Shown: positions 1-12,490, counted from the first letter of the stretch. The stretch: DNA of 64,000 bases from Pleurotus djamor (GCA_029747585.1 JAPEVF010000167.1:18469-82468); one strand, 5' to 3'. Numbers and translations: made by a program. Notes: a model not told the origin generated them from the sequence alone.

Positions 1-1347
1 ATCGGCCAACCCGACTTTACGATTCATACAGGAAGGTTCTCGTAGATAGCGACCGGCCATATGCCATCCTCTCACACCAATGGGACGAGAATGAACCGAA
101 ATTCCGGCACATGAAGAACACAGACGAGCAAAGAAATCCGAAGCTAGAGAACTTTTGTCGGGTAGCCAAGTCGCTGTACGGCTGTCATCACGTTTGGATG
201 GACAGCGTCTGCATCGATCAAGCGAACGAGAAGGAACTCGACATGTCCATTCGGTCGATGTTCTAGTGGTATCAAAATGCTGAAATTTGTCTGGTCTATC
301 TCCGAGACGTGAACAGCTATGATGAGATCTGGAAGTCATCGTGGTTTACGCGAGGGTGGACGTTACAGGAGTTGTTGGCGCCGCGACGGATTGCTTTCTT
401 TCACAGGAATTGGACACGAATCAGTCCCGAATTCAACGTCGACATTGACCGTGTTACGTATGTGCCACGGAGTGATGTGGTTGTGCACAGTGAGTCCTAC
501 GTTTGGCATAATTTGAATCGCCAGAGCTGAAAAAATGATTAGCATTTCCACTGATCGACGCACTCATGGAAGACAACCCCTGCTTTACCAATTCTCTTTC
601 TGTCTCTGGATTTCCCCTCGGTGAATTCCTTCAGAAGCTTGCCTTGGCCGCTGGTATGCTGGGTCCCTCTATGTTCTCGGTGACGGACGCTGAACAATTT
701 TTCTCTAGATATCCCCACAAGCGTTCTCTCTGCTCAGTATGAGCCGTCCCCTCACAACCTCGAACTCGTGCGAGGATGGGCTCAGAAGCGCGAAACCACC
801 CTCCCAGAAGACGCGGCTTATTCCTTGGTTTCGCTCCTCGACATTTGCCTTCCCTCACGCTACGGAATTGGAGTGCAAACAGCCTGGATGCGGCTCCAAT
901 TCTCGTGCTACAGTGCCATTCGATCTCAAGATATCTTCTCATGGAATAGTGCCTGTGTACGTGGTGCCGTTATTTGATGGGTTACTCTCTGCGACATCTG
1001 AGATACTCATCCCGCAGCTTCTCATTGATCATGTTGCGCGAGACAAGACCTCCCTCTGTACGCGACACCGTTCTATCAGCGGAGATCCTGTTCTCATCCA
1101 AATCAACGGACAAGGTGTCAGCAACGACTGCGATCGAAGCTTCTTCACCAAGCTACCAAATAAATATCTATTATTCACGGCTGCGCCTCTGCCATTACAA
1201 GACGATGCGGTGAAGAAATACACGATACACAAGGAACGAAAAGTCAATCAACTTCAACACAATCAACAGGCGGCATTCGTGCTTGTTGATGAAGCCGGCC
1301 ACAATCATCCCAAGCAAGTTCCAGTGGTGCCATGCTTGCTGCTGTAG
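1..1347 (+). pseudogene. HET1: HET-domain gene, 5' cut by window edge, nonsense plus 3' frameshift
   Basis: The conceptual product is a heterokaryon-incompatibility (HET) domain protein. All three HET blocks are visible: AILSHQW (63-83), VWMDSVCIDQ (about 195-224) and WFTRGWTLQELLAP (about 342-383). Deduced exons are ?-489, 543-653, 709-956 and 1018-1347, with introns of 53, 55 and 61 nt; all phases agree and match HET2. Two lesions are seen. A TAG at 264-266 replaces a serine or alanine codon in MF-x-WYQNAE. Near 1300 the frame slips, so the HET2-like cysteine motif (WCHACCC in the next frame) is replaced by a short end and a stop. The upstream CxxH motif (CTRH) is intact. The start codon lies left of the window. 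It is probably a dead paralogue of HET2; a sequencing error at 264 cannot be excluded. Confidence 0.82.
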
Positions 1348-1849
1348 TCCACCAGAGTGTCGGAATTCTCGATATTGGTTCCAGATCGACTACAATTCTC
1401 CCGACTGAGGCTAGTATCAACCGTTTTCGCATAACTTCCCACTTGTCCCCGCCTTCGTAACGCCTCTGTTCAAGTTTGGAAGCGACCGAGGCGATGTAGA
1501 ACAAAGAATTGCTCAGAAAGGCTGGTTTTCGACCATAGGGTATCAATGTCCAAATTCAAGCGGTAGCGAGACGAAAATTGTGCAATAAACACATTACTAA
1601 GCGCAGTTTGATCAGTCAGTAACCAAGAGAGGAAGGGTTGACTAGATTATGTGGAGGACAAACGTTACGAAGATGAATAAAACACGCTTCGGTAGAGACT
1701 AAAAACTCCCATTCCGTGAGATACTACTATTCGACACAAACATAGCTCTGGTTTGACTATACAGGTACAGCCGCGTCATCCAGTGGATCATGGTGGTGGA
1801 AGAACACGGACACCGGGGGAAAGGGTATCACAGACGGTATCGTAGGACA
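1348..1849. other. Intergenic stretch after HET1
   Basis: No convincing gene is seen here. About the first 60 bases after the HET1 stop still align, in another frame, with the HET2 cysteine-rich segment, so they are the displaced HET1 3' end. The rest is AT-richer spacer between HET1 and the far end of U1. Confidence 0.4.
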
Positions 1850-4800
1850 CTATGTGTACGGTGGTCATGGTTCTGATCCGGACGACCTGTTCATCTCTCC
1901 TTTGACTTCAGCTTCGAGCCCAATCCAGACCGACGTTGTCGTCATTCCAGTCTTCCTCATATACACCACCCCTTCCGACTATTTCCCACTCGCTCACGTT
2001 CGTCTTCCCCAGGCATGCACGGTATCCGAACACTTATACCACAACAAGTGACGAGGGCGTCAACCATGGTGCATTGTCTGGACGCATCGAAGGACTCGTG
2101 ATGTACATCAGGAAACGAGCTTAGTCGCTCAGCCTTCGTGAAGGGTCCATCGACTGAGCTGGGGTATCAGTACCAGCGCGGCGAAACCCGCGAACGAGAA
2201 AGGCACCGGTGCAGATCTACCCGCTTCAACTTCTCCATCATCTTCATCGTCTTGTGTCCAGCACGAACCCAGCGACGACATTTCCTGGTTCCTCCCTCCG
2301 TATCTGTCGACGAGAACCCTATACTCTACACCATGCGGCAGAGCGAGCAGTCGCGTTCGGCCTAAGGGTGATGACCATGATGTAGAGGGCGTCGTTACCA
2401 GCTGTGGTCCCACATCTTCATAGTCTTCATCATCCTTACAAACATGGCAACGACGGCCCCCTCCTTGATTCCTATCCGATGATCTGCCACTGTTCCTTCT
2501 CTTCCGAGACCCTACGCTCGAAAGACAACCATTCATAGTTGTACGCAGCACGATAGCCATGTGCCATAGAGCGCCAGAAACGGTGGCAGGAGAGTACTTG
2601 CGTGCTTCTCGAACGACCATGATGGAACGTTTGGATTACGGAAGATACGCAACCAGCCCACGGCAAAAGCAATGCCGGAGACAACTGCCCCATTTTCTCG
2701 ATTGATTGGCGTAGGATGTGGGTGGCTTCAACGCAATACAACGCGATGGCGAAGGGGGTAGCCGTGGAGGTGATGGTGATGGCGGAGATGGTGTAGAAGG
2801 CGACGAGAATGGACATGGGCGTGGTTGTCGTCGCGATCGTGACCGCTGGCACGGAGCCCTCGCTTCCGGTTCCCATCCTACTCGAGCGACCATGACCTCG
2901 TCACCTCCACTATGCATCCGTATCCGACGTTCCACCCAACGCACGAGCGATGCTTGACCTTGAAAAGAATGTTGCCGCACGGGGTCGGTGGCAGGCTGGG
3001 GTGGAGATTCCTCCGAGGATGGGAGATATCCTAGATGTGTTTGAGTCAGCATCGATATTGGAGGGAGATATGGAAGAGAAGAGTACAACGATGAAGGGGA
3101 TGGAGGGAAAGAGGAGGCCAAAAAGGAAGGGACAGCGATACTTACCGATGTAGCAACATAAGCCGAAAACGACGACAAAACTGGACCTTCCATCTGACTA
3201 CGAACAGACGACACCGAAAATCTTGAGGAGTATGGAGGGCGGCGATCTCAGCGAGACGCAAGAGTGTAGGGATAGACTAAGAAAACTAGACGCGAGGAGA
3301 GGAAGGGGTAAATGTTTGAGTTTCGGCGCTTAAAAGGTCGATGGGTCAGTGCGCAAGATGAGCGGAATGTACGCGTCATTGTGGGGATCTGTGGGGGAAT
3401 GTTCAGAGGAAAGGTTGGGGGAGAGAGTGAGACGAAAGACGTACTCGGTGAACTATGAAAATCGCGAGCAAGGGCAGAGTGGGAAGTTCATCACCGACGG
3501 CGACAGTGACCGCATCTGCGGCGCGAAAACCAGGATTGACGATGGCAGCACCAGCGTCGGTTCACGATCTGTGGTCTCTGTCCATCATGCGTCACCTCTT
3601 TCCGGTCTTCATCGTCGTTCTGAGCATGAACCCGACACATTTTCTTCCCTTGCTATCCATGGTCCTCCTCCTCTCTTCCCCGATGTCTGTCCTTCTCGAA
3701 TCCTCCAAGACACCACCCACGGAGAGAGCATCCGCGTCTGTCCTGTGTACGACCGGCATAGGCAAGAGAGCTGCGATGTCGGCGGTACTGACACCAATTC
3801 GAAGAGAGGTCCCAAGATGAGATGGTCTGGGTCACGGGGATGTGATAGGGATGAGCGACCCATCTGCTTGACTCTTCGGCGTCTGAGGCTGTTATCTTAA
3901 CCTGGACGTTGGCGATGGGGTAGGGGACAATAAGGAAAAGGTGCTGGTGAAGGAGGTAATAGTCGTGGTGGCGAATTGTGCTCATTTTCGCAGTTGCTAG
4001 CGAGGAGTCCTTTTTCTTTTCCCATCCGTCGATTGTCCAGCTAACCCAACGATCTCCCCCGCCCATCCGTTTGATATCCTCGTAGATGCAGCAATCAAGT
4101 TTGACGAATGGTTCGTGCTGTGGTAGCGTCGTTTGGGGGTGTCCGTGGTAGGGTCCGTATGGGAGAGACCTGGCGTTGTGGTTGAACTTGGGAAGTCTTG
4201 AGTTGACCTAGAGACGGCATCGAGTGAGCAGGGATATCAAAGTGGGGATGAACAGGAAGGGGGCAAGTAGAAAGCGAAAGGCAAGGGATCCAGGAAGACA
4301 TACCCGATGAGAGAGTGGACCTCGTCAAAGGCAAACCACCCAGCGAGCGGGCATAGCCCTCCCCATTCTTAGGTAGTCGCGATGCATTGGCCCCGCCACT
4401 GAGACGGGATGGTCTTGAGTTGCTGGGGTAGTTGGTAGTTGGACCGCTGGAGCGAAAGTCTATGGGACAACGGTCAGGGAGAGGAGGGGAAAGAAGGGGA
4501 GCGAAAATATGTCCGTACGCTGAACGCTCGCAATTTTCCGGGTGATTGATATCAGCCAGTTTGCTGGCGTAGCACACTAAGGAGAGGACATGAGTACCTA
4601 AACAACGACGTTCAGTGTGAAAAGCGGGGAGGAAAAGAGGGAAAAGACGTACAGCAAGAGTACCGGCGCCGACAGGGACACCGCCCCAACCGCATCATAT
4701 TCTAGCACGGCGTAGCCAAATCTTGTAGAGCGTGCATTCCTTGTCCCAATGTCCGATTCCTCGTTTAGCGTCGTCGATCATTCCATCCACGACATCCTAT

Positions 4801-5035
4801 CCATTCAGCGCATAGTGGAAGATAGAGAATCGGGGGTCGTGAGCATTCCGGTTCAAGCGTTCACGTTCATGAGGGGACGCGACCAAGACGCGACTGATGT
4901 TTGGTGGATGTAAAAGGAGTGCGTGAGCAAGGAACAGGACAAAACAAGGAGAGAGGATCATTCGCGGTCGTTCAAGGAGAGGTTGGAGCACAAATTGACT
5001 TAGCAAATTTGCTGGGTAACCGTGAGAAACTGTCT
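1850..5035 (-). pseudogene. U1: decayed copy of unidentified multi-exon family U
   Basis: Read on the minus strand, this stretch holds the same modules, in the same order, as other U copies. A Ser/Pro-rich segment (4577-4095) matches 47.5-47.9 kb of U6. A hydrophobic piece is followed by a GTDAD-like motif (about 3800-3700). Then comes an ATDAGAAIVNPGFRAA-like segment (about 3560-3500). A long intron starts GTAAGT, has a CTGACTCA branch region and ends in CTAG (about 3145-3030). After it come a Thr/Ala-rich hydrophobic stretch (about 2840-2740) and acidic KDDED/DDEDDGE patches (about 2440 and 2240). No reading frame spans more than one or two modules. The function is unknown; it is inferred to be a dead gene copy rather than non-coding repeat because the splice signals are conserved. 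Confidence 0.5.
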
Positions 5036-5044
5036 TTCTCACGG
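5020..5044. repeat. Palindrome at head of U1
   Basis: A perfect inverted repeat with 10-base arms, CCGTGAGAAA and TTTCTCACGG, separated by CTGTC. It follows a GACTTAGCAAA box at about 4998-5008. Similar, less perfect palindromes lie at 12475-12502, 27379-27405, 30820-30845, 38525-38550 and 46979-47003, each next to a CTTAGCAA-like box and at the head of a U copy. It could form a hairpin in RNA or cruciform DNA. Its role is unknown. Confidence 0.6.
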
Positions 5045-5567
5045 CCTCTTATCAACCATGATTTGATACAACAAGTTTCGCATCAACGCTCCATTAATAT
5101 TCTTCACATTCACCTCTGCTATCCGCAAACTAGATTTGAAGTCGTCGGTCTCGGATTGGATTGGCTACGACGAGGAGCTTCACATCTCTACCCATCCTAC
5201 GGAACCCGCTATTGGTTAAACCCAGAGTCTAGCCAAAGTCGATCTCTTTGTCTCTCAAGGGTCATCCAACTACTCGAACTCAGCCTACGAACCATCTTGA
5301 TGTCAAGCTCTCAATGAAGATTCATATTCAGCGCTCAGCGCTCAGCACTCAGACAACATAAACGAGCAAAGTCTCCAGCTTCATGCGGTGTTGTTTCTCG
5401 CGGACACTCTCAGGCTTTGTACGCTCGATATCACTCGTCACGCAGCACCCTCTCTGATATCCTTCCACCCTCAACATGAGCCACCACATCCACATAGATA
5501 CAAAGTCGAGCACTAATAAATAACCGCAACCCACATCACCGCTCCGAACCACAAGTAGACGTGGACC
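5045..5567. other. Spacer between U1 head and small gene T1
   Basis: No supported gene. The first 100 bases resemble the head-flanking sequence found beside other U copies. At about 5328-5350 there is a short CAGCGCT/CAGCACT-type direct repeat. The rest holds only short shadow frames. Confidence 0.3.
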
Positions 5568-6269
5568 TTACGACAACAGTGCGGGTGGCGACGCGGAGAT
5601 CAACAAATTTGAGGAACCTCCTAGGTTCAGAAGATTGGCCTTGAGAGCGACGAGACCATCCGAAATCCACACTCCACCGATGAAGACGACGGCGAGGTAC
5701 GGTAGAAAAGTGGCTCTAAGTTGTCTGAACCAACCTTCTGTCCCTGAGGGGAGTGTACTCTCGCCGGCGAAGAGTGACAGGAAGGAAACCGAAGCAAGCG
5801 ACTGCTGAGGTGCTTCGTGCTGTTTACAGCTGCTCAGCAGCTCGGGGCTGCTTGTGATGAAGTTACCTGTATTGGTGGGTTAATGAGTTGCGAGAAAGGG
5901 CGGACCACTCGAGGTAAGGGTACGAGTATGATACGCACTTGCTTGAACATGGCTGACATTATCGAAGTGGCCAGTCTTTCGTCCATTGTGATTATTGCCG
6001 GTTGGATCGGGTGTACCAGGGGAAGATGCTTTGTTTTCCTTTTCCCTCGTAGCCCTTCCTTCGAAAAGCACATCAACCACATGCGACGGATATTCAGGAA
6101 CATCATCCTCGCTATCAGCGCTTGCCGACTCTGATGACTCCACCGACAAGGACTTCGAAATGGTATTCCTCGACCTGCGAGTTCCTGGGACTTCAGCAGC
6201 ACTGCGGGAACATGGGCACTGCGTCGACGGGGGTTCATCATCATCATCGAGGTCTCTTGGTTCGTCCAT
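5568..6269 (-). CDS. T1: small protein, disordered N-terminus and C-proximal hydrophobic segment
   Basis: Family not recognised. The model has exon 1 at 6269-5939 and exon 2 at 5866-5568, joined across a 73-nt GTGCGT...CAG intron in phase 1, giving 209 residues. The first half is acidic and Ser-rich (starts MDEPRDLDDDDEPP) and looks disordered. Near the C-terminus lies a run of about 22 mostly hydrophobic residues (TFLPYLAVVFIGGVWISDG), a possible membrane segment, followed by about 30 residues. The frame stays open a few codons upstream of the ATG, after an ACAG that could be an acceptor, so an extra 5' exon is possible. T2 and T3 nearby share the plan: disordered N-terminus, a last intron in phase 1 and a last exon of 240-300 nt with one hydrophobic stretch. 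They may be diverged duplicates; sequence identity by eye is low. Confidence 0.5.
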
Positions 6270-6504
6270 GTGACTCTCTGAGTAGTCTTGACTTGATCGC
6301 TGTCAACTGCGTTGCTTGTGTTATGGCCGGAGTTTGCGGAAATTCCGCTGTGAAGAGTGGGTAGTGGTAGTACTAGTGAGGGTCTAGATTGCTTCCACCG
6401 TATTCTATATCTCTTATACTCCAAAGTCGGATGTCTTCATTATTAAGTGTTCGTGTCTTCGAGTATTTGGTTTCGTATTTCTCTAAAAAGGTTTCTCGTT
6501 ATGT

Positions 6505-6738
6505 ATGAAATCACTCACGTTGCATCGAGCAATGAACACGCGAAATATGACAGGACCCGGCGTCACGCGTGAACAGCGTCAACATGATGAATACCGTGTG
6601 TATGTGCGCAATTATCTGACCTGCATCTCTAGCTTCTTCTTCGGAACCTCAACATTGGTATTCATGATCCTTGACAAGTGCGATGCGGTCTTTTCCGACC
6701 GGAAGAAATCAAGTTCTCCCGCTGCGAGAAATTATTGA
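6505..6738 (+). CDS. Possible small ORF with a hydrophobic stretch
   Basis: An uninterrupted 77-codon frame. Its middle reads as a plausible membrane segment (about residues 36-54, containing SSFFFGTSTLVFMIL) preceded by a charged stretch. It may be an exon of another member of the T1-T3 group or chance. There is no strong start context and no clear splice partner. Confidence 0.2.
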   Translation: MKSLTLHRAMNTRNMTGPGVTREQRQHDEYRVYVRNYLTCISSFFFGTSTLVFMILDKCDAVFSDRKKSSSPAARNY

Positions 6739-7276
6739 GAAAAGACATGGACACCCACTTTCATCTCTGTCATCTTGGAGCCATCAACAACAGCTGACGG
6801 ACACGATGAAATTCATTAGATAGATGGTGAGATATTACCGTGGCTCCATCAACAGGCTTACTACCTGACTCACCATGGTGTCCTGGACTCCTTGCAGTCG
6901 TGACGCAAGCATGCCAGTAGCTGGATGTCAAACCTGATCAGAGCGGGTGCAATTTCCCATGTGTCCTTCGGCCGAGTCTCAGCGTGGACGGACCACGTTT
7001 CTACGGTGAAAAATACCTTACAATTACATTCGCATATATAGAGTAACAACCAGATATACTTGGACAACGCGGCGAATAAAAACAAGAGGCAGACACCGAG
7101 TCTCCCATAAATGAGATATAAGGTGTAGTTAGATATGGATAAGCCTAAATATGAAGTCGATAATTCCCCCCGTGATCCCGATTCCCAAAGTCGAGAGTGA
7201 GGACCGGCATGGGTTCACTCATTTGAACTGGCAGAACCCCAAGTTTTCAGCAAGCATATCTGGCGGAGCGGAGGAC

Positions 7277-7740
7277 CTACGAAGAACCAGAGATGAGGGC
7301 TCTCGACACTCCGACAGTGGCTTCAAAAGTAAAAAGACCATAACCTATGATGACTCCTTGGATAAACGCAGCAAAAATCTTGATGTTGAGCGGAAATATA
7401 TCCTGCACCCAGTACCATCCAACTCCACGCTGCGAGTTGCTTGAAATGAAAGTTGAGATGTACTCCCCGCCCAGGATGGAGATCCAGAAATTCTGCGTGG
7501 AGTGGTTCTCTCTGCGAATGATATCTAGCACAACACAGTCGTAGGTATCAACCGAACCTTTAGCAAGTCAAGGGAACGTACTTGTTTGGTCTCGACCAAC
7601 ATTATTGAAATTACGGAGCACTTTGTCTTGATTATCGTCATGGTAATGATCGGAATATGCATCGGATGCGGCATCGCGATCGCGGGGAACGAGGTCCNTT
7701 TCTTCGTCACTGCGCGCAGTACGGGATCTGGAAAAATATG
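7277..7740 (-). CDS. T2: T1-like small protein, 5' end unresolved
   Basis: Function unknown. The last exon is 7524-7277, joined to an upstream exon ending at 7582 by a 57-nt GTACGT...CTAG intron in phase 1. The upstream exon, read in the matching frame, is acidic and polar (DRDAASDAYSDHYHDDNQD, then NFNNVGRDQT). This resembles the HFDNVSHVQ just before the same intron in T1. The last exon ends with a hydrophobic stretch (IKIFAAFIQGVIIGYGLFTF) and a short tail. The frame runs into a stop about 40 codons upstream. A single N at 7698, beside a run of T, lies inside this exon; if it hides an indel, the frame joins a longer open frame starting near 7971. The start given is only the limit of the open frame. 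Confidence 0.4.
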
Positions 7741-8304
7741 CTCATCCTGGGATGACTCTTCGGACGACTTCCTTGACACGATGGGTGGAACAAGCGATTC
7801 ATGATGCCGAGAGGACTCGTTGACGTTGAGTTGGTTGCCGTTGACGTCGTTATATGTGCCAATCGATGTGCAGCGTTTGTTCACATACACCATTGAGATG
7901 CGCTGAAACACAGATGAGTAAGACTGTGAGCCAGTATTTGCTCTGGGTTTAAGAACCACGTCCCTTGTCAATGGTCACATTCTGTGGACCACACTGTAGC
8001 CATTTCGCAGACGCGGTCCTCACGCACGACAGTAATATTTGCATATTATTTCAATAGGATCATCTTGCGGGAGCAGTCACCCTTCACGCTGCAGAAAAGG
8101 TGCTTCCGGTCGGCCTCTCCACATGTGGCATCATCTGAGTGGGAGTCGTTCGATGAAAACCAGGCGGTGACCACGTGTAGAAGCTGACTCACCGACAGCC
8201 CTATGTAGCATGGCGAATGATTTCCTCTTCGCTAGATTCATTCTTAAATCAGTCTTTCATTCTTTCTTCAGTGCTTTCACGGTGACTTCAGCTACACCTA
8301 CCTG

Positions 8305-8812
8305 ATGCCTACCGCCTATCGCCCAGTAGCACGAAACCACCCATTGCGCAGCGTTGAGAACGTTGACGAAAATCATGCGTCCGATTCCGAATCAGACGCA
8401 CTCACCATAGCCAGGATCTCTGCCTCTATAACTCCTGCAGCATCCATAACGTCCACCGCACTCAATGCCGCGGGAATTCCTGCTGTAATTGATCAGAACA
8501 ATGGTCTGTTATCCCATCTCATGAAGTTTATCACGTACCGCATCTTATTAACACCTCGTACTTCTGAAACCAGATACTGAGCGCCGCTCAACGGCCCCCA
8601 CGTTTCTCGGGTTGATTCCTTCGTTACCTGTCGGAGACACTGTGGCTTCGGGCTGGAGGGATGAATGTGTGAGAGGGTGCAAACGATTGCGGAGGTCACT
8701 CGTCCGCAATCTCATACCTGTTTTCCTTGCAACCATTGTAGTGGGGGCAATCAGGGGTGATATCCCGTCTATCGGAGTCGCAATGGCAGCAAGACTATTA
8801 GCAATGGTTTGA
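8305..8812 (+). CDS. T3: T1-like small protein, C-proximal hydrophobic segment
   Basis: Function unknown. Exon 1 is 8305-8503 and exon 2 is 8574-8812, with a 70-nt intron in phase 1, giving 145 residues. The donor GTCTGT is weak, so the exact junction is uncertain. The N-terminal half is polar, with an acidic patch (ENVDENHASDSESD). The C-terminal half has a basic stretch (CKRLRRSLVRN) followed by a hydrophobic run (LIPVFLATIVVGAI) and a short tail. The two-exon plan and intron phase match T1 and T2, which lie on the other strand. T3 is transcribed towards the tail end of U2. Confidence 0.42.
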
Positions 8813-8971
8813 TGGATGACCTGTCACCTGGGTTCGTTTTGCCTCAGCTATTATTTTCTTCGTTCCAGGCGTGCTTGATGGCATTCTACTTAATTCGGTC
8901 TCCCGTATTTAATGTTTGTATGCGAAGTTGTGGATCGCTGTATTAGGGCCTTCGTCAAATATTTACAGCAC

Positions 8972-11900
8972 TTACTTAAATTTCTGGGAGATAAACACTC
9001 TTGTGTCATCCCTACGTTCGCAGGGAAGAGAAACACAAGCTGGGACTGGAGCAAGATTGTGAAGGCGATGACGGTCATAGGCGACTGAGCTGTACGGAAA
9101 CGATACTGGTCCCAGCTTCATCGAAGCCATGAAGGAGAAAAACGGAGCGACCACCATTGATTTCGCTTGTACGAGTAGTTGACCCCTCTGACCACTATCT
9201 CTACCGTCTTCATCATCTTGACCGGCGTGAACCTCACCAGCCATTCTCCTTCCCATCAATATTCCTCTTCCCCATGTTCAGCCTCCCATGTTACCCATCG
9301 TTCCATGCCCTAAAAGACCCCATCCAACCCTGTATCTACGATCGTACCACGCAGGATATTCAAAGAGTGGCGGTGACATCGGTGGGATGTCTCGTGTACT
9401 AAACAGTCTAACAGTGGCTACACTGCATACCGCCCATCCAATGGTATAGACGGGGTGGTCGAGTGTAGTTCCATGCGTACAATTTCAGTTTGTTCTTCAT
9501 CGGCCGTAGCTTCGAAGCAATAACACTCCTTCTCCATGGCATATTGGTTACCTTATTCGTCTCCCCTCTCCCCTCTCACTGTTTCATCCTCATCCTAGTC
9601 CTTCAGAGGCTGTACCGCGCTCGAGCGTGACGCGGTCAATGACATCAAGCCCAGCCATGATGAATCCATGCGTCCGTAGAGTAGAGGCTGATTGAAACAA
9701 AACTTGGAGGGTATCCCCCGAATGTAGTCACAGCGGCGTTGAGGGTGCCAGTAAGGACGCGGATGAAGGCGGTACAGCTTGAGGAGGGCAAGGCTTCGAC
9801 TGCTAGCAAGAAGCCACGGATCCCAAGTCCAGATGATGATGGGCCGTTGACGGGGAGCCAAGTAAGGGATACGATATGGTCTTGGGTAGGCATCTTCATC
9901 TCCTTCATTTTCATTTTCATCGTCTCCTTGTCCCTTTTCAGGTCTGATTCTCCAGTACCTGATCGCGGCCCTCTTCCTCCAGAATCCACCACGTCAATAT
10001 ACGGAGCCCCTCCGTGAAGAGTAGCAACGATGACGACCGTGGTTCATCGTCTTGACGTACTCTATAGAAGATTTCGCATGGGTGAGGGACACGATAAACG
10101 ACACATAGACATCGAGGTGCACAGGGTCCGATTCACTTGGATCCATGCGCTCGTAAGATGATGATTCGTCGACCGAGGTTTCCAGCGCCGATAATCGTAC
10201 CAGCGACGTCAAACCCACATAAGAGACTGCCTACGCTGGCACCAGGGCCTACCCTCTCCAACCACCACCACTAACTCTTCATCGTCACATTCGTCGCCAG
10301 CATCGCAGGCGGCGTTCCCTTCCCTTCACCCCTTCTACATCATCCCTTCCTCCCGCCTCCAACATCCCAAACACCCCTCAGAGGATAGCCAACAGTCCCA
10401 TGCTTATCGGCTTATCGTATAGGCCTGGTGTCAGGTGAAGGGACACCCAGTCGGTCAATTTCTTCTGGAAGTGAAGGGGTCGTCGACAGAGCGACCAAGC
10501 TGTCCGACGTCCGGTGAGCACCAAGTAGCGATTCCGCTGTGACGAGGATATACCATTGACCCAGTGACGTTCTTCGTCGTCTTCATCGTTTCCAGTGTGA
10601 ATCCCACACCAGCCGAGTCCCCTGGTCCTTGCCTTCCCACCCATCTTCTTTGTCCTCCATCGGTCTTTCCCTTCGTGTTACACAGATACCTCCACAGAGG
10701 AAGCAGCCGCTCTTGGTGATGGGACGACAGCCATGGGCCGGAGGGGGCGGCGATGACGGTGGTTCTGGTACAGTTTGTTCTGGTGCGTGTCCAGTTCCGT
10801 CAAAAGTATGCTCGTAACCGCCTGTAAGCGGGGTGGTTCTGTCAGATCAATCCTATCTCCTCTATCCCCCACCTCCACCATAATAGTCGTCTTCATCGTC
10901 TCAAGAACGAACACCACCGAGCACATTGACTTTCCATCCATCCCATCTGTATTGGTCTTCGTCTTCCGTCTCTTGTGCACATGGTACGATAGCCATAGGA
11001 CGGAGAACGCCGGCGCCAGCGATGATAAGCATTTGCTTTTCGGGAACCAATGCTGCACAACGAAGATGACCTGCCCCAGCTCCTCTCGACTGAATGTCGT
11101 TCGGTGGGGGGACGTAAACCTGGACCGAGGGAGAGTTGGTGGGGGAAAAGCGGTGGACGGGGTCGTCGTCGTCGAAAACAGGGAGCCGTTGCTTCAGATT
11201 TCCACATTCATCTACCGAAAGAAAAACCGCAGCAACCCATCAAGCTCAAGATCCAATGATCGAGCTACTCTTACAAGCGGATGTTCTTGAGGGAACGACT
11301 TGGGGAATACGGTAGAAATGTGCGCAGCAAGGGTGCGTATTTGCGAGCTTTGAATTTGAGTGGCAGTACTTGAGGTCGAATAATCTAAAGACCTTTGAGT
11401 CAGCGAGGATGATGAAGGGGAGGATGCCAGAGAACAGAGCGAAGGGTGGAGAAAGGAGTAGGGAAGGGAAGAGACATGAACAAATTACTTACCGATGTAT
11501 CAGGACTCGACAACAGCGCGGACAATTGTTTCCACCACTGAACCAAAACCATCACCAGAGCCAATAATAGCACCGTCGTGGATAGCAGCCAGAGCACCAA
11601 CAGGGGTACCGACACCTGTGCCATCACCTGAGCGGATGATCGTGGCGATCAAGAGTTTCCTTCCAATCGACTATCCACAGGCGACAGCGCCCATCTTGAG
11701 GACGGAACAGAGAGACGGTCTGTGGGAGACGTGAGGGATATAAAGGTGGACGCTTGAAGGCCTTGGAGATGGATGTGGAGGATGATTAATCTGATTGGTT
11801 GCGGGTAGATGTTCCGTGCACTAGATGGGTAGAGTACACGCGTCGTTGTTAGGATCTGTGGGACAATCTTCAGAGGAAAGGGAGAAGGGAGGGAGGGAAG

Positions 11901-12490
11901 AGACGCACACATCGGGGCAGCTGCATCCTGTGCCGCAAGGAAAGCACCAGAAACAGCAGCGACGGCACCCACGGCTGCGTAAGTCCATATAGTTCCATCA
12001 TTGATGTCGATGATTACCCATTCCTCCCCCAACCCACGACCAGAGCCATGGAATCGAAGATCGGTAGGCTGGGATGTTGGATGAACGAGAGGAACGAGCC
12101 AGAGACACGTTGGAATGAAAGGGATGGTGCGAGAATGTACTATGGTAGAGTTGTCGGCGGGCCGAGAGCGGAAAATTGGAGGGCTGTCTACGCAGCAACA
12201 GTCAGAAGGCAGATTGGAGATGAACGTTTGAACATTTGAACGGAGAGAGAGACGTACATGAGAAAAACTGGGGGGATAGTCTGCAACGGTTCGGTTGTCA
12301 GACGAAGTAAGGACGCGTAACCGTAAACATTACCGGTCGGAAAGGGTCAGGAAGACGATCGTTATCGAGTCCAGAGTGCTACTCTTCTCCTTCAAAATTC
12401 ATTTGGTGCGTTGAGGAGCATGGGGACAGGTTGAAGGGTAAAATTGTCGTGACTTAGCAAACTGACTCCGTAAACCGTGGGACATATCAA
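8972..12490 (-). pseudogene. U2: decayed copy of family U
   Basis: On the minus strand the modules run from the palindrome (12475-12502) downwards. An intron ends CTGACTGTTGCTGCGTAG (about 12200). Next come SSIPWLWSWVG (about 12065), an Ala/Gly-rich hydrophobic stretch AAVGAVAAVSGAFLAAQDAAAP (about 11985-11920) and a glycine-rich segment with GDGTGVGTPVGALAAIHDGA (about 11640-11580). Then come the donor GTAAGT at about 11500 and the long intron ending GTCTTTAG, followed by LVPE-like and acidic modules (11050-10680, 10640-10380). The tail is a QDDEDGRDSGQRGQ segment (about 9230-9170). Stops and shifts occur in every module. The surviving introns show that the ancestor was a spliced gene; its function is unknown. 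Confidence 0.5.

Noticed and set aside
2129..3214. Long minus-strand frames as intact proteins
   Set aside because: They combine intron sequence (GTAAGT to CTAG) with fragments of U modules; the equivalent frames are broken in other copies.
5834..6424. 196-codon minus-strand frame as a gene
   Set aside because: It is basic, has no family features and lies in another frame over T1, whose spliced frame gives an acidic N-terminus and a clear hydrophobic segment.
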